A DNA stretch of 64,000 nucleotides from an uncultured Bacteroidales bacterium (lineage in GTDB: Bacteria > Bacteroidota > Bacteroidia > Bacteroidales > Bacteroidaceae), in the NCBI GenBank assembly GCA_902779845.1, contig CACZCZ010000015.1, forward strand, positions 1 to 64,000, given 5' to 3'. This document shows, piece after piece, positions 17,364 through 24,655 of the stretch. How positions within the stretch are numbered: the stretch's first letter is position 1; the number at the start of each line of letters is the position of its first letter. The notes under the pieces are model-generated. The model was given only the letters and a program-made list of their open reading frames with translations. It ran no database searches and was not told the DNA's origin. A program made the translations under genes and the position numbers.

Positions 17364-18596
17364 TTATCCGAAAAAGAGGTTGGCTACGATGATAGCTGCA
17401 ATCACAGATGCCAGATCAGCGGCTAAACCGCAGGGTAGGGCATAGCGTGTGTTGCGGATTCCTACACTGCCGAAATAGACGGCCAGGATATAGAAGGTCG
17501 TGTCTGTGGAGCCTTGGAAGATGCAGCTCAGGCGTCCGGCAAAGGAGTCGGGGCCGTAGGTCTGCATGCATTCCAGCATCATACCACGGGCGCCACTGCC
17601 GCTAAGAGGTTTCATGAGTGCGGTGGGTAAAGCTCCTGTGATGTCGGCATGACCGCCGCAGGCCTCCACAATCCAACCGATGCCGCTCAGTAGCCAGTCC
17701 ATTGCACCCGATGCGCGGAAGGCTGCGATGCCTACTAGGATAGCGATGAGGTAGGGGATGATGCCCACAGCTGTCGAGAAGCCGCCCTTGGCACCTTCAA
17801 TGAAGGCGTCATATACATTAATATGTTTGCGCACGCCCGCGAGGATGAAAGCCACGATGATGGCTAGGAGGACGATGTCGGCGACATTGGCGGAGAAGAC
17901 ACCCATCTCTTGCTGTGACAGGGTCTTCGCTGCCCATGCCATTCCGGCTACGATGAAGGCGAAGACAGCCAGGGTGATGAGCACGGGACGGTTCCACAGA
18001 TTGATACGCTGGATGGCACCGGTGATGGCGACGCCTACCACCATGGAGATGAGCGTGGCTAAGAGAATCGGGATGAAGATATCAGTAGGTTCTGCAGCAC
18101 CCATCGAGGCACGGTAGGCAAAGATGGACACGGGTACGATGGTGAGTCCGGCAGTGTTCATCACGAGGAACATAATCATGGAGTTGGAGGCGGTGTCTTT
18201 GCGCGTGTTCAGTTCTTGCAGTCCCTCCATTGCCTTCAGACCTAATGGCGTGGCAGCGTTGTCGAGTCCCAGCATGTTCGCTGAGAGATTCATGAAGATG
18301 TTACCTACCACGGGGTGTCCTTCGGGAATTTCGGGAAAGAGCCTTCGGAACAGAGGCCCCAGCCAGCGCGCCAGCGTGTTGACTACACCACCCTGTTCGC
18401 CTATTTTCATAATACCCATCCACAATGAGAGTACGGCAGTGAGGCCGAGGGAGATCTCAAAGCCGTTTTTTGCCGCATCCATCGTGGCATTCATGATGGC
18501 GGGAAAGACTTCTACATCGGCGAAGAATACCAATTTCACCGTTGCTACAGCGGCAGCGATGATGAAAAATGCAATCCAAATATAGTTCAGTGCCAT
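17364..18596 (-). CDS. Fused SpmA/SpmB-like nucleoside-recognition membrane protein
   Basis: This 410-residue membrane protein has two nucleoside-recognition (Gate) domains in tandem. The first half contains NIFMNLSANMLGLDNAATPLG and the second GGFSTAVGIIPYLIAILVG and FQGSTDTTFYILAVYFGSVG, the SpmA and SpmB signatures. About ten hydrophobic helices are visible. In non-sporulating Bacteroidetes its transport role is unknown. The gene lies 18 nt after the GH125 gene in the same direction with no promoter between, so it is probably co-transcribed with it. Confidence 0.9.
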   Translation of the reverse strand: MALNYIWIAFFIIAAAVATVKLVFFADVEVFPAIMNATMDAAKNGFEISLGLTAVLSLWMGIMKIGEQGGVVNTLARWLGPLFRRLFPEIPEGHPVVGNIFMNLSANMLGLDNAATPLGLKAMEGLQELNTRKDTASNSMIMFLVMNTAGLTIVPVSIFAYRASMGAAEPTDIFIPILLATLISMVVGVAITGAIQRINLWNRPVLITLAVFAFIVAGMAWAAKTLSQQEMGVFSANVADIVLLAIIVAFILAGVRKHINVYDAFIEGAKGGFSTAVGIIPYLIAILVGIAAFRASGAMDWLLSGIGWIVEACGGHADITGALPTALMKPLSGSGARGMMLECMQTYGPDSFAGRLSCIFQGSTDTTFYILAVYFGSVGIRNTRYALPCGLAADLASVIAAIIVANLFFG

Positions 18597-18614
18597 GTTA
18601 TTGTTGTATGAGAA

Positions 18615-20069
18615 TCAGAGACTGTTGAGGAGGTAGAGCTTACCATCGTTCACGAGTTTGATGATGAGCTCGCCGAAGAGCGTGTTCTGCCAGGCGAACC
18701 ACTCGCGGGTGAAGTGGGTGGCATCGTCCTTGTTGAAGCTCTCGTGCATGAAGCCCGTGCCGGCATCGGTGTCCATGAGCATTCTGATGCATGCCTTGAT
18801 CTCGGAGTCATCGGTGCTGGTGAAGGCTTTCATCATGATGGACATGGGCCAGGGCATATCATGTCCGATGTGCGGACCGCCGATGCCTTCTCCGGCTTTT
18901 CCGCGGAAGAAGTAGGGGTTGTCCTCACTCCATACGAAGCGACGTGTGTTCTGGTAGATGGGGTCGCTGGCAGGTACATCGCCGAGGTAGGCCATGGCGA
19001 GCAGTGAGGGCACGTTGGCGTCGTCCATCAGTAGCTGGTTGCCGAATCCATCGATTTCGTAGGCGTAGATGGGGCCGTATTTGGGGTGGATATTGATGGC
19101 ATATTTGTTCAGCGCCTCATGTACTTCGTTGGCCAGATCGGTACATTGTTGTGCCAGGTCTGTGCGTCCATTTACCTTCGTGAGAATCTCGGCGGCATGG
19201 CGTAGTTGCGTTACGGCCATGAAATTAGAGGGGATGAGGAAGAGGAAGGTGGTGGCATCGTCGCTGGGGCGGAAGGCAGATGCGATGAGGCCAACGGGCT
19301 TGACGGGAGCGCCCCAGCCGTTGTTGCTCATCGTGTCGAGTTGGCGTGTGGTTTTGCGCTCAAAACGATATTTCCCACGGTTGCCGTCTTTGTGTTGTTG
19401 GTCGTGGAATGTGGCGAGGATGTTCTGCACGGCCTTGATCCAGGCATCGCCGAAGATGGAGGTGTCACCCGTTACCGTCCAGTACTCATAGGCCAGACGG
19501 ATGACATAGCACAGCGAATCAATCTCCCACTTGCGCTCATGCAATTCGGGCTTCATGTCGGTGTAATCGCTCTGCCAGGGGCCGTTGGGATTGGGCTCCT
19601 TGTTGAAGGCGTTGGCAAAGGGGTCAATATTGATGCATTTGAGTTGTCGCAGGATGACACCGGCGAGCATCCGTTGCAGATGCTTGTCCTTGGGGGCCAG
19701 CTTTACATAGGGAAACACCTGTGCGCCAGAGTCTCGCAGCCACATCGCGTGAATGTCACCCGTATATACAAAGGTGTCGGGATTGCCTTCGCTGTCGGTT
19801 TCGGTGTAGTGTACCGTAGTGTCAAGGGTGTTGGGGAAGCAGTTGACAAACATCCATGCCAGGCGCACATTCGTGAGCTGTGCTACGATCTCCTGAATCT
19901 GCTTCTCGACGGCATCGGAGCGGAACAGCCGTTCGGCGACCGCCGGGCGGTTGTTGACTTTCAGCACATCCGCTTTCTCAACGGGGATGTCTCGCTTGGC
20001 GAGAGTGCCTGCAAACAACGGTAGTGTTAAGGAGATAAATACGAATACAAAGGATAGGAATTTCTTCAT
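18615..20069 (-). CDS. GH125 exo-alpha-1,6-mannosidase
   Basis: A 484-residue glycoside hydrolase family 125 protein (formerly DUF1237) with an N-terminal signal sequence (MKKFLSFVFVFISLTLPLFA). Family motifs seen are DIHAMWLRDSGAQVFPYV, QSDYTDMKPELHERKWEIDS and ASAFRPSDDATTFLFLIPSN. These metal-independent inverting enzymes release alpha-1,6-mannose from yeast mannan or N-glycans. Secretion and family point to glycan foraging in the periplasm. First gene of a leftward unit with the SpmAB-like gene; promoter TACCTTTG at 20100-20107. Confidence 0.93.
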   Translation of the reverse strand: MKKFLSFVFVFISLTLPLFAGTLAKRDIPVEKADVLKVNNRPAVAERLFRSDAVEKQIQEIVAQLTNVRLAWMFVNCFPNTLDTTVHYTETDSEGNPDTFVYTGDIHAMWLRDSGAQVFPYVKLAPKDKHLQRMLAGVILRQLKCINIDPFANAFNKEPNPNGPWQSDYTDMKPELHERKWEIDSLCYVIRLAYEYWTVTGDTSIFGDAWIKAVQNILATFHDQQHKDGNRGKYRFERKTTRQLDTMSNNGWGAPVKPVGLIASAFRPSDDATTFLFLIPSNFMAVTQLRHAAEILTKVNGRTDLAQQCTDLANEVHEALNKYAINIHPKYGPIYAYEIDGFGNQLLMDDANVPSLLAMAYLGDVPASDPIYQNTRRFVWSEDNPYFFRGKAGEGIGGPHIGHDMPWPMSIMMKAFTSTDDSEIKACIRMLMDTDAGTGFMHESFNKDDATHFTREWFAWQNTLFGELIIKLVNDGKLYLLNSL

Positions 20070-20099
20070 ATCTTATGCGGTATTTGCGATTGGACTGCG

Positions 20100-20178
20100 C
20101 AAAGGTAGTTAAAAAGCAGGTTTTTTGAAAACTTTAAGCTTTCAACTTTAAGCTTTCAGCGAAATATTCGTATCTTTG
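20100..20178. promoter_or_regulatory. Divergent promoters for the GH125 and aldo/keto reductase genes
   Basis: The minus-strand TACCTTTG lies at 20100-20107, and the plus-strand TATCTTTG at 20171-20178, 31 nt before the reductase ATG. Between them a perfect 14-bp direct repeat, ACTTTAAGCTTTCA, occupies 20131-20158. Confidence 0.75.
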
Positions 20179-20209
20179 TCGCAAAATTATACCGAAAAAG
20201 TCCGATTAC

Positions 20210-21166
20210 ATGGAATCAATTCGTCCTTATGAAGCCGATGTGCGACGCTATGACGCGTCTGAAACACTTTATGCCCGCTGCGGTCACAGCGGTGTCCTTC
20301 TGCCGCGCTTGAGCCTTGGCTTCTGGCACAACTTCGGAGGCGACGATCCCTTCGAGCGCAGTCGCGCCATTACCCGTTACGCCTTCGACCACGGCATCAC
20401 GCATTTTGACTTGGCCAACAACTATGGTCCGCCCTATGGTTCTGCCGAGGAGACGCTGGGCCGTCTGATGGATGAGGATTTTCGTCCGTATCGCGATGAG
20501 CTGTTCATCGCCACTAAAGCGGGTTATGACATGTGGCCGGGTCCTTACGGCAATTGGGGCTCACGCAAGTACCTGATGGCCAGTCTCGACCAGAGCCTGC
20601 GCCGAATGCGCCTGGATTATGTAGATCTCTTCTACAGTCATCGCTACGACCCGGCCACACCCCTGGAAGAAACTTTGCAGGCCCTCGTCGATATCGTCCG
20701 TTCAGGAAAGACATTATATATAGGTATATCGCGCTGGCCCTTGGAGGCCTTGAAGCGGGCTGATGAATACCTGCGTGAACGCGACGTTCCTTTGTTGATT
20801 TATCAGGGCCGCCTAAACCTGCTCGACCGTGAGCCGATGGACGAGGGCATCTTGGACTACTGCCATGAACACGGCATCGGTTTTATCGCTTTCTCCCCGT
20901 TGGCACAGGGCCTTCTTACAGACCGCTATCTCAACGGCATTCCGACAGATTCTCGTATGGCCAAAAACCACTTCCTGAAGGAAGAACGTCTCACGCCGGA
21001 GCTGATGCAGTTCCTCCTTCAGTTAAAAGCCGATGCCGAAGCTTGCGGGCAGTCGATGGCAGAGTACGCCTTGCGCTGGATTCTCTGCCAGCGCGGCGTC
21101 ACCTCAGTCCTTGTCGGAGCCAGCTCCACAGAGCAGCTCGCCAAGAACCTTCGCTGTCTGCTTTAA
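20210..21166 (+). CDS. Aldo/keto reductase (YghZ/glyceraldehyde-3-phosphate reductase-like)
   Basis: A 318-residue TIM-barrel oxidoreductase of the aldo/keto reductase superfamily. The catalytic tetrad is visible as Asp and Tyr in HFDLANNYGPPYGSAEE, Lys in IATKAGYDMWPGPYG and His in DLFYSHRYDP. The GPYGNWGSRKYL loop matches the YghZ subgroup, which reduces L-glyceraldehyde 3-phosphate and methylglyoxal with NADPH. The exact substrate is unproven. It is a single-gene unit with its own promoter, ending 36 nt from the convergent Cys-rich lipoprotein gene. Confidence 0.92.
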   Translation: MESIRPYEADVRRYDASETLYARCGHSGVLLPRLSLGFWHNFGGDDPFERSRAITRYAFDHGITHFDLANNYGPPYGSAEETLGRLMDEDFRPYRDELFIATKAGYDMWPGPYGNWGSRKYLMASLDQSLRRMRLDYVDLFYSHRYDPATPLEETLQALVDIVRSGKTLYIGISRWPLEALKRADEYLRERDVPLLIYQGRLNLLDREPMDEGILDYCHEHGIGFIAFSPLAQGLLTDRYLNGIPTDSRMAKNHFLKEERLTPELMQFLLQLKADAEACGQSMAEYALRWILCQRGVTSVLVGASSTEQLAKNLRCLL

Positions 21167-21202
21167 CCCTTATTCTTCATACAGAACGAGGGCTGGCATT
21201 CC

Positions 21203-21448
21203 TTAATCGTCTTCGATGTGGCAGGTCTGGCAGGCATAGCCGGACGAACGGCATCCTTCCATTGTTTGCCAGCATGTGCCGTGGCCGTCGTTGTATTGAT
21301 ATCCACAACAGGCTTTTGCAGAACTGCAGTAGTAAGGCTTGTCGGCCGACGTGCAGTTCTTCGAGTTTTTCTTGTCACAGGATGTAATGGCGACAGCACA
21401 GCAAAGTGCGAGTGCCATGCCACAGATGCTTAAGAGGTTCTTTTTCAT
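21203..21448 (-). CDS. Small cysteine-rich lipoprotein
   Basis: From ATG 21448 this is an 81-residue protein; a GTG three codons earlier overlaps the upstream stop. It begins with a lipoprotein signal (MKKNLLSICGMALALCC) ending in lipobox AITSC. The mature part of about 57 residues has the lipidated Cys plus eight others spaced C-X8-C-X5-CC-X10-C-X6-C-X6-C-X2-C, and a single Trp next to a Cys. The CCGY in KACCGYQYNDGHGTCW recalls the disulfide-rich light chain of methylamine dehydrogenase. Function unknown. It starts 5 nt after the MauE/thioredoxin fusion gene, which suggests that the fusion protein helps it fold or is its redox partner. Confidence 0.75.
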   Translation of the reverse strand: MKKNLLSICGMALALCCAVAITSCDKKNSKNCTSADKPYYCSSAKACCGYQYNDGHGTCWQTMEGCRSSGYACQTCHIEDD

Positions 21449-21453
21449 AGTTG

Positions 21454-22407
21454 TCACTCACTTTTAGGGGTTGATATTTGTTTTAAGATTTCGTCGTTTG
21501 ACATCTCCAGATAGTTACTCTTGAAGGAGTATATGCTCGGCACAGACTCTTCGATGACGAACTTTACCTTGCCGTCTTCCACGTAGAGGAGTGTGGGCAG
21601 AATCTCGATGAAACCGGACAATTCGTCGCCTACATAGATGGCATCGTAAGGGAACTGTAGCAGCCGACGCTTGCGCCCGTCGGGGTCAGGTGTCACCGCC
21701 AGCGGCACAAAGCGATCTGCGACATCCTGATATTGTTTGATGTTCTCCATGCTGTTGATGCAGCCACCGCAGCTGTACGAGAACACCCAAATTATATAGG
21801 TGGAATCATTGGCCACTTGTAAGTATCTGCCTATGGGCGATTGGTTGATTTCGCAGCCAAGCAGAGGGTGCGCCTGGGCGAAGTTGTTCATGAAGAAAGT
21901 GGTGGGGCGCCACGTATAGCCTGTCCAGAAGGTGGCGATGGTCATAAGTACCGTCAGGAAGAAGAGACTTGGTCGGTTTTTGTCCAGAGATGTTGCAGCT
22001 CGCTTTGGCTCGTGCATCAGGATATAGAGCGCGAATGCCATCAAAATGATATTCCTTAGATAGGTGGCCCACACGGGCATCTTTTGTCCCAGACTTCCGA
22101 AGCAACCACAATCCTCGATGCCGTGTACCAGATGTCCGTACATGAAAGCAATGCTGAACACCATCAGCAGTGCGAGAGTTGCGGTCGCGGCAAAGCGTGG
22201 CCAAAGATGCAAGAGTAGCAGCAGGCCTAATAGCATCTCTATTAGGATAATGACTGGTGACAGCATCGAGAACCATTCCAGCCCATAGCTGGAGATCAGT
22301 TCTCCGAAGCCTGCCGAGTTCACCATCTTTCCAGCTCCTGAGAGGAGGAAGACAACGGCCAGAACCCATTCCAGGATGTGCGTGATTTGATGTGCCCTCT
22401 TATTCAT
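21454..22407 (-). CDS. MauE/DoxX-like membrane protein fused to a thioredoxin-like domain
   Basis: I take ATG 22407 (MNKRAHQITHILEWVLAVVF), 19 nt past a TAACTTTG promoter; the frame is open further upstream but would start before the promoter. The 317-residue product has a MauE/DoxX four-helix domain (about 10-150) with the conserved GIEDCGCFG motif, another helix, then a periplasmic domain with a thioredoxin-like CGGC site in IIWVFSYSCGGCINSMENI. MauE works with thioredoxin-like MauD to form disulfides in methylamine dehydrogenase light chain; here both functions appear in one chain. The next gene is a Cys-rich lipoprotein, the likely client. Confidence 0.83.
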   Translation of the reverse strand: MNKRAHQITHILEWVLAVVFLLSGAGKMVNSAGFGELISSYGLEWFSMLSPVIILIEMLLGLLLLLHLWPRFAATATLALLMVFSIAFMYGHLVHGIEDCGCFGSLGQKMPVWATYLRNIILMAFALYILMHEPKRAATSLDKNRPSLFFLTVLMTIATFWTGYTWRPTTFFMNNFAQAHPLLGCEINQSPIGRYLQVANDSTYIIWVFSYSCGGCINSMENIKQYQDVADRFVPLAVTPDPDGRKRRLLQFPYDAIYVGDELSGFIEILPTLLYVEDGKVKFVIEESVPSIYSFKSNYLEMSNDEILKQISTPKSE

Positions 22408-22425
22408 ATATTGTATATGGCGTTG

Positions 22426-22433
22426 CAAAGTTA
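22426..22433 (-). promoter_or_regulatory. TAACTTTG promoter for the MauE fusion operon
   Basis: A minus-strand consensus -7 element 18 nt before the chosen start at 22407. It rules out the longer upstream reading frame. Confidence 0.68.
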
Positions 22434-22803
22434 AATGCATTGCTGTTTTCCAACAAATATTTTTTCTCTTTTTTATATGTAGATGCTTAAAAAACATCAA
22501 AACTTTGTTGAAAGGTTTAAAAGTCTATTCTTCAATCAAATACATCCATAGGTCCGCGTCTGATTCTGCGCGCGAACATTATATAATATTAGTAGCTCTC
22601 AGTGCGTAGGAAAAATGTCCCCGTAAGGGGATGGGGCTGCTCTCGCGTGAGGACACCTGTGGCTTTGGTGCAGGGAAGGGCCTGCTTTTGCGAGGGGAGG
22701 GACGCGCCATATCGGATGGAAGACCATGTTATGGTGGGCAGAAGAGCATGTGGTGAGAGGGGGAAGGTAAGGTGGTGATGGCTGGAAGGGCTGGGCGCAT
22801 CGG

Positions 22804-22825
22804 GTGGATCACCATGGTGATCCAC
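22804..22825. repeat. 22-bp perfect palindrome centred on CCATGG
   Basis: The 22 bases from 22804 to 22825 equal their own reverse complement (inner core GGATCACCATGGTGATCC). Its centre, CACCATGG, is also the start of each unit of the tandem array that begins 5 bp downstream. Confidence 0.9.
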
Positions 22826-22830
22826 TCAAT

Positions 22831-22962
22831 ACACCATGGAGAGATTGGCAACACACCATGGAGAGATTGGCAACACACCATGGAGCGATTGGCAACACAC
22901 CATGGAGCGATTGGTAACACACCATGGAGTGATTGGCAACACACCATGGAGCGATTGGTAAC
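22831..22962. repeat. Six tandem 22-bp repeats
   Basis: Six uninterrupted units of exactly 22 bp, each starting ACACCATGGAG and ending GATTGGYAAC, differ only at base 12 (A, C or T) and at one C/T near the end. There are no spacers, so this is not a CRISPR array. The 22-bp period puts every CCATGG on nearly the same face of the helix. Confidence 0.95.
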
Positions 22963-23190
22963 AGGGTATCGAGTGAACGGCGGTGGAGTAAGTAGAGAAG
23001 ATATTTTATTTCACTTATTGATAGCCTTTTTTCACTAAATATGCCATAATTACCTGTACAATAATTAGGTAATCTTATGGAAAATGCAGTTTTAATGCTG
23101 TATTTATAGCTTAAATAGGCAAAAATAGGCTGATAATAGGCCGAATTACTTGCATTTCTGCGCATAAATTCGATTTATTTCTGCATTTAT

Positions 23191-23253
23191 GGTGTTTTTC
23201 TTGTAATTATTGGTGTTTTTCTTGTAATTATTGGTGTTTTTCTTCCTATTATG
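23191..23253. repeat. 21-bp tandem repeat, nearly three copies
   Basis: Two identical 21-bp units (23191-23211 and 23212-23232, GGTGTTTTTCTTG plus TAATTATT) are followed by a diverged third. The period is two helical turns. The region lies about 140-200 bp upstream of the argR promoter. Confidence 0.9.
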
Positions 23254-23370
23254 ATGTCTATTTCTTCAACTTTTGGTGCTATTATTTCCCAACACCAATG
23301 CTGCCGAAGGGCAGGATATGCAGAAAATGCAATGAATATGCAAAATATTCGGCACAATATGTAGTCCGTT

Positions 23371-23392
23371 TGAAAATTTATTCATACCTTTG
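23371..23392 (+). promoter_or_regulatory. ARG-box-like operator abutting the argR promoter
   Basis: TGAAAATTTATTCA (23371-23384) differs by one base from the ArgR half-site arrangement TGAATWWWWATTCA. It directly touches the -7 element TACCTTTG (23385-23392), so a bound ArgR hexamer would block RNA polymerase. This predicts arginine-dependent autorepression of argR, the acyltransferase, argG and argC. Confidence 0.6.
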
Positions 23393-23437
23393 CGCCCGTT
23401 TTTAATGCGTCCGGCGTTTCGGGTGCTATAGAAGGAA

Positions 23438-23917
23438 ATGAGACAAGACAAGCACACACGGCTGGAGGTTATCAAAATGATTATTTCCAGCCAGGAGTTG
23501 AGCAAGCAGGATGAGTTGCTGCACGAGTTGGAAAAGGCTGGCTTCCCCATCACTCAAGCCACGTTGTCGCGCGACTTGCGGCAGCTGCACGTGGTGAAAG
23601 GGCGTAGCGACCAGGGGAATTACATCTATCTCCTGCCCGAGCAGCGGCGCTACCAACGTGTGAGCGATACACGCATGACGGTGCAGCAAATCAACCGTCT
23701 TGGCGCATTGTCCATGACGTTCAGCGGCAATCTGGCTGTCATGCACACACCCCCGGGCCACGCAGGCCATGTGGCATACGACATCGACAATGCCCGCCTG
23801 CCTGAAGTGCTGGGGACAATTGCGGGTGATGACACGGTGCTCATTGTGCTCGACGAAAGGTCAGATCGTAAACATGTGATGGACGCCATCGCCGAGATTC
23901 AACAAAGCGGAATATAA
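23438..23917 (+). CDS. argR: Arginine repressor ArgR
   Basis: A 159-residue ArgR. The winged-helix N-terminus has the family pattern [17 protein letters not shown] at about residues 38-54. The C-terminal core has the arginine-binding and trimerisation segment [13 protein letters not shown]. ArgR hexamers bind ARG boxes when loaded with arginine. It heads the arginine gene cluster and sits just after an ARG-box-like site overlapping its own promoter, which points to autoregulation. The next gene starts 24 nt downstream. Confidence 0.95.
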   Translation: MRQDKHTRLEVIKMIISSQELSKQDELLHELEKAGFPITQATLSRDLRQLHVVKGRSDQGNYIYLLPEQRRYQRVSDTRMTVQQINRLGALSMTFSGNLAVMHTPPGHAGHVAYDIDNARLPEVLGTIAGDDTVLIVLDERSDRKHVMDAIAEIQQSGI

Positions 23918-23941
23918 TGAATAATTGAATAAATATACAAT

Positions 23942-24586
23942 ATGACAGAACAGGAAATACAAGTATTAGTGGCCGACGAGACGCATGAGAAATACGTTGA
24001 TACCATTCTGAAGACCATTGAGGACGCTGCCAAAGTCCGCGGCACGGGTATTGCCAAGCGCACCCATGAGTATGTTGCCACGAAGATGAAGGAGGCCAAG
24101 GCGGTTATCGCGCTGGCACCGCAGGCAGACGGTTCGGAGCTGCGTTTCGCGGGCTTCAGCTACATCGAGACATGGGGCAACAAACAGTATGTCACCACCT
24201 CGGGCCTGATTGTACATCCCGACTTCCGCGGTCTCGGCATCGCGAAGAAAATCAAGGACCTGACATTCTCGTTGGCACGTATTCGCTGGCCACATGCCAA
24301 GATTTTCTCACTCACCAGCGGTAAGGCGGTGATGAAGATGAATACACAGTTGGGCTACCTGCCCGTGACCTTCGACGACCTCACGGACGACGAAGCGTTC
24401 TGGAAAGGGTGTGAGGGCTGCGTGAATGTGGGGGTGTTGCGCGAGCGCAACCGCAAGTTCTGTATCTGCACCGCCATGCTCTTTGACCCCGAAGAGCACC
24501 TGCCTGCTAAAGTGCCGCAGGATGTCATAGAGAGAATAAACAGGTTAGAGGGGCGCGCAGCGCACAGCCAGGAGTTGAGAGACTAA
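23942..24586 (+). CDS. GNAT acyltransferase, probable N-acylglutamate synthase of the arginine pathway
   Basis: A 214-residue GNAT-fold protein. The acyl-CoA binding segment is VHPDFRGLGIAKKIKD (R/Q-x-x-G-x-A type) at about residues 90-106, flanked by the beta strands of the fold; a C-terminal region with GCEGCVNVGVLRERNRKFCICTAM is typical of this Bacteroidetes group. No argA or argJ is present, and it lies between argR and argG, so it is the natural candidate for acylating glutamate (acetyl or, with ArgF', succinyl). Assignment rests on context. Confidence 0.8.
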   Translation: MTEQEIQVLVADETHEKYVDTILKTIEDAAKVRGTGIAKRTHEYVATKMKEAKAVIALAPQADGSELRFAGFSYIETWGNKQYVTTSGLIVHPDFRGLGIAKKIKDLTFSLARIRWPHAKIFSLTSGKAVMKMNTQLGYLPVTFDDLTDDEAFWKGCEGCVNVGVLRERNRKFCICTAMLFDPEEHLPAKVPQDVIERINRLEGRAAHSQELRD

Positions 24587-24598
24587 GAGGGGCGTGAG

Positions 24599-24646
24599 AT
24601 TGAAGGATTGAGAGATTGAAACATTGAAGGATTGAATAATTGAAAA
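24599..24646. repeat. GGATTGA / AGATTGAA microrepeat before argG
   Basis: Six imperfect copies of an ATTGAA-containing 7-11 bp word fill the 70-bp spacer between the acyltransferase and argG and form the argG ribosome-loading region, with no Shine-Dalgarno sequence. Confidence 0.75.
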
Positions 24647-24655
24647 TTAAAATAT

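Larger units (their letters stand above)
22434..23370. other. Repeat-rich non-coding region upstream of argR
   Basis: About 940 bp with no convincing gene. Reading frames across it are repeat-encoded (periodic peptides in both directions) or low-complexity. It holds a small TCCCC-GTAA-GGGGA hairpin (22618-22631), a 22-bp palindrome, six 22-bp tandem repeats, AATAGGC microrepeats (23114-23142) and a 21-bp tandem repeat. A minus-strand TATTTTTG (23120-23127) could start a leftward RNA through the 22-bp array. Confidence 0.7.

Noticed and set aside
22831-22962. CRISPR array
   Set aside because: The six 22-bp units adjoin directly with no spacers, the unit is shorter than typical CRISPR repeats, and no cas genes are nearby.
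22729-23165. Protein genes across the 22-bp repeats (periodic frames on both strands)
   Set aside because: The frames stay open only because the repeat unit lacks stops; the peptides are periodic, have no recognisable domain or start context, and exist in several frames at once.
23330-23351. Second ARG box (TGAAT ... ATTC near 23333)
   Set aside because: The half-sites are 9 bp apart instead of 4, so the geometry does not fit an ArgR site.
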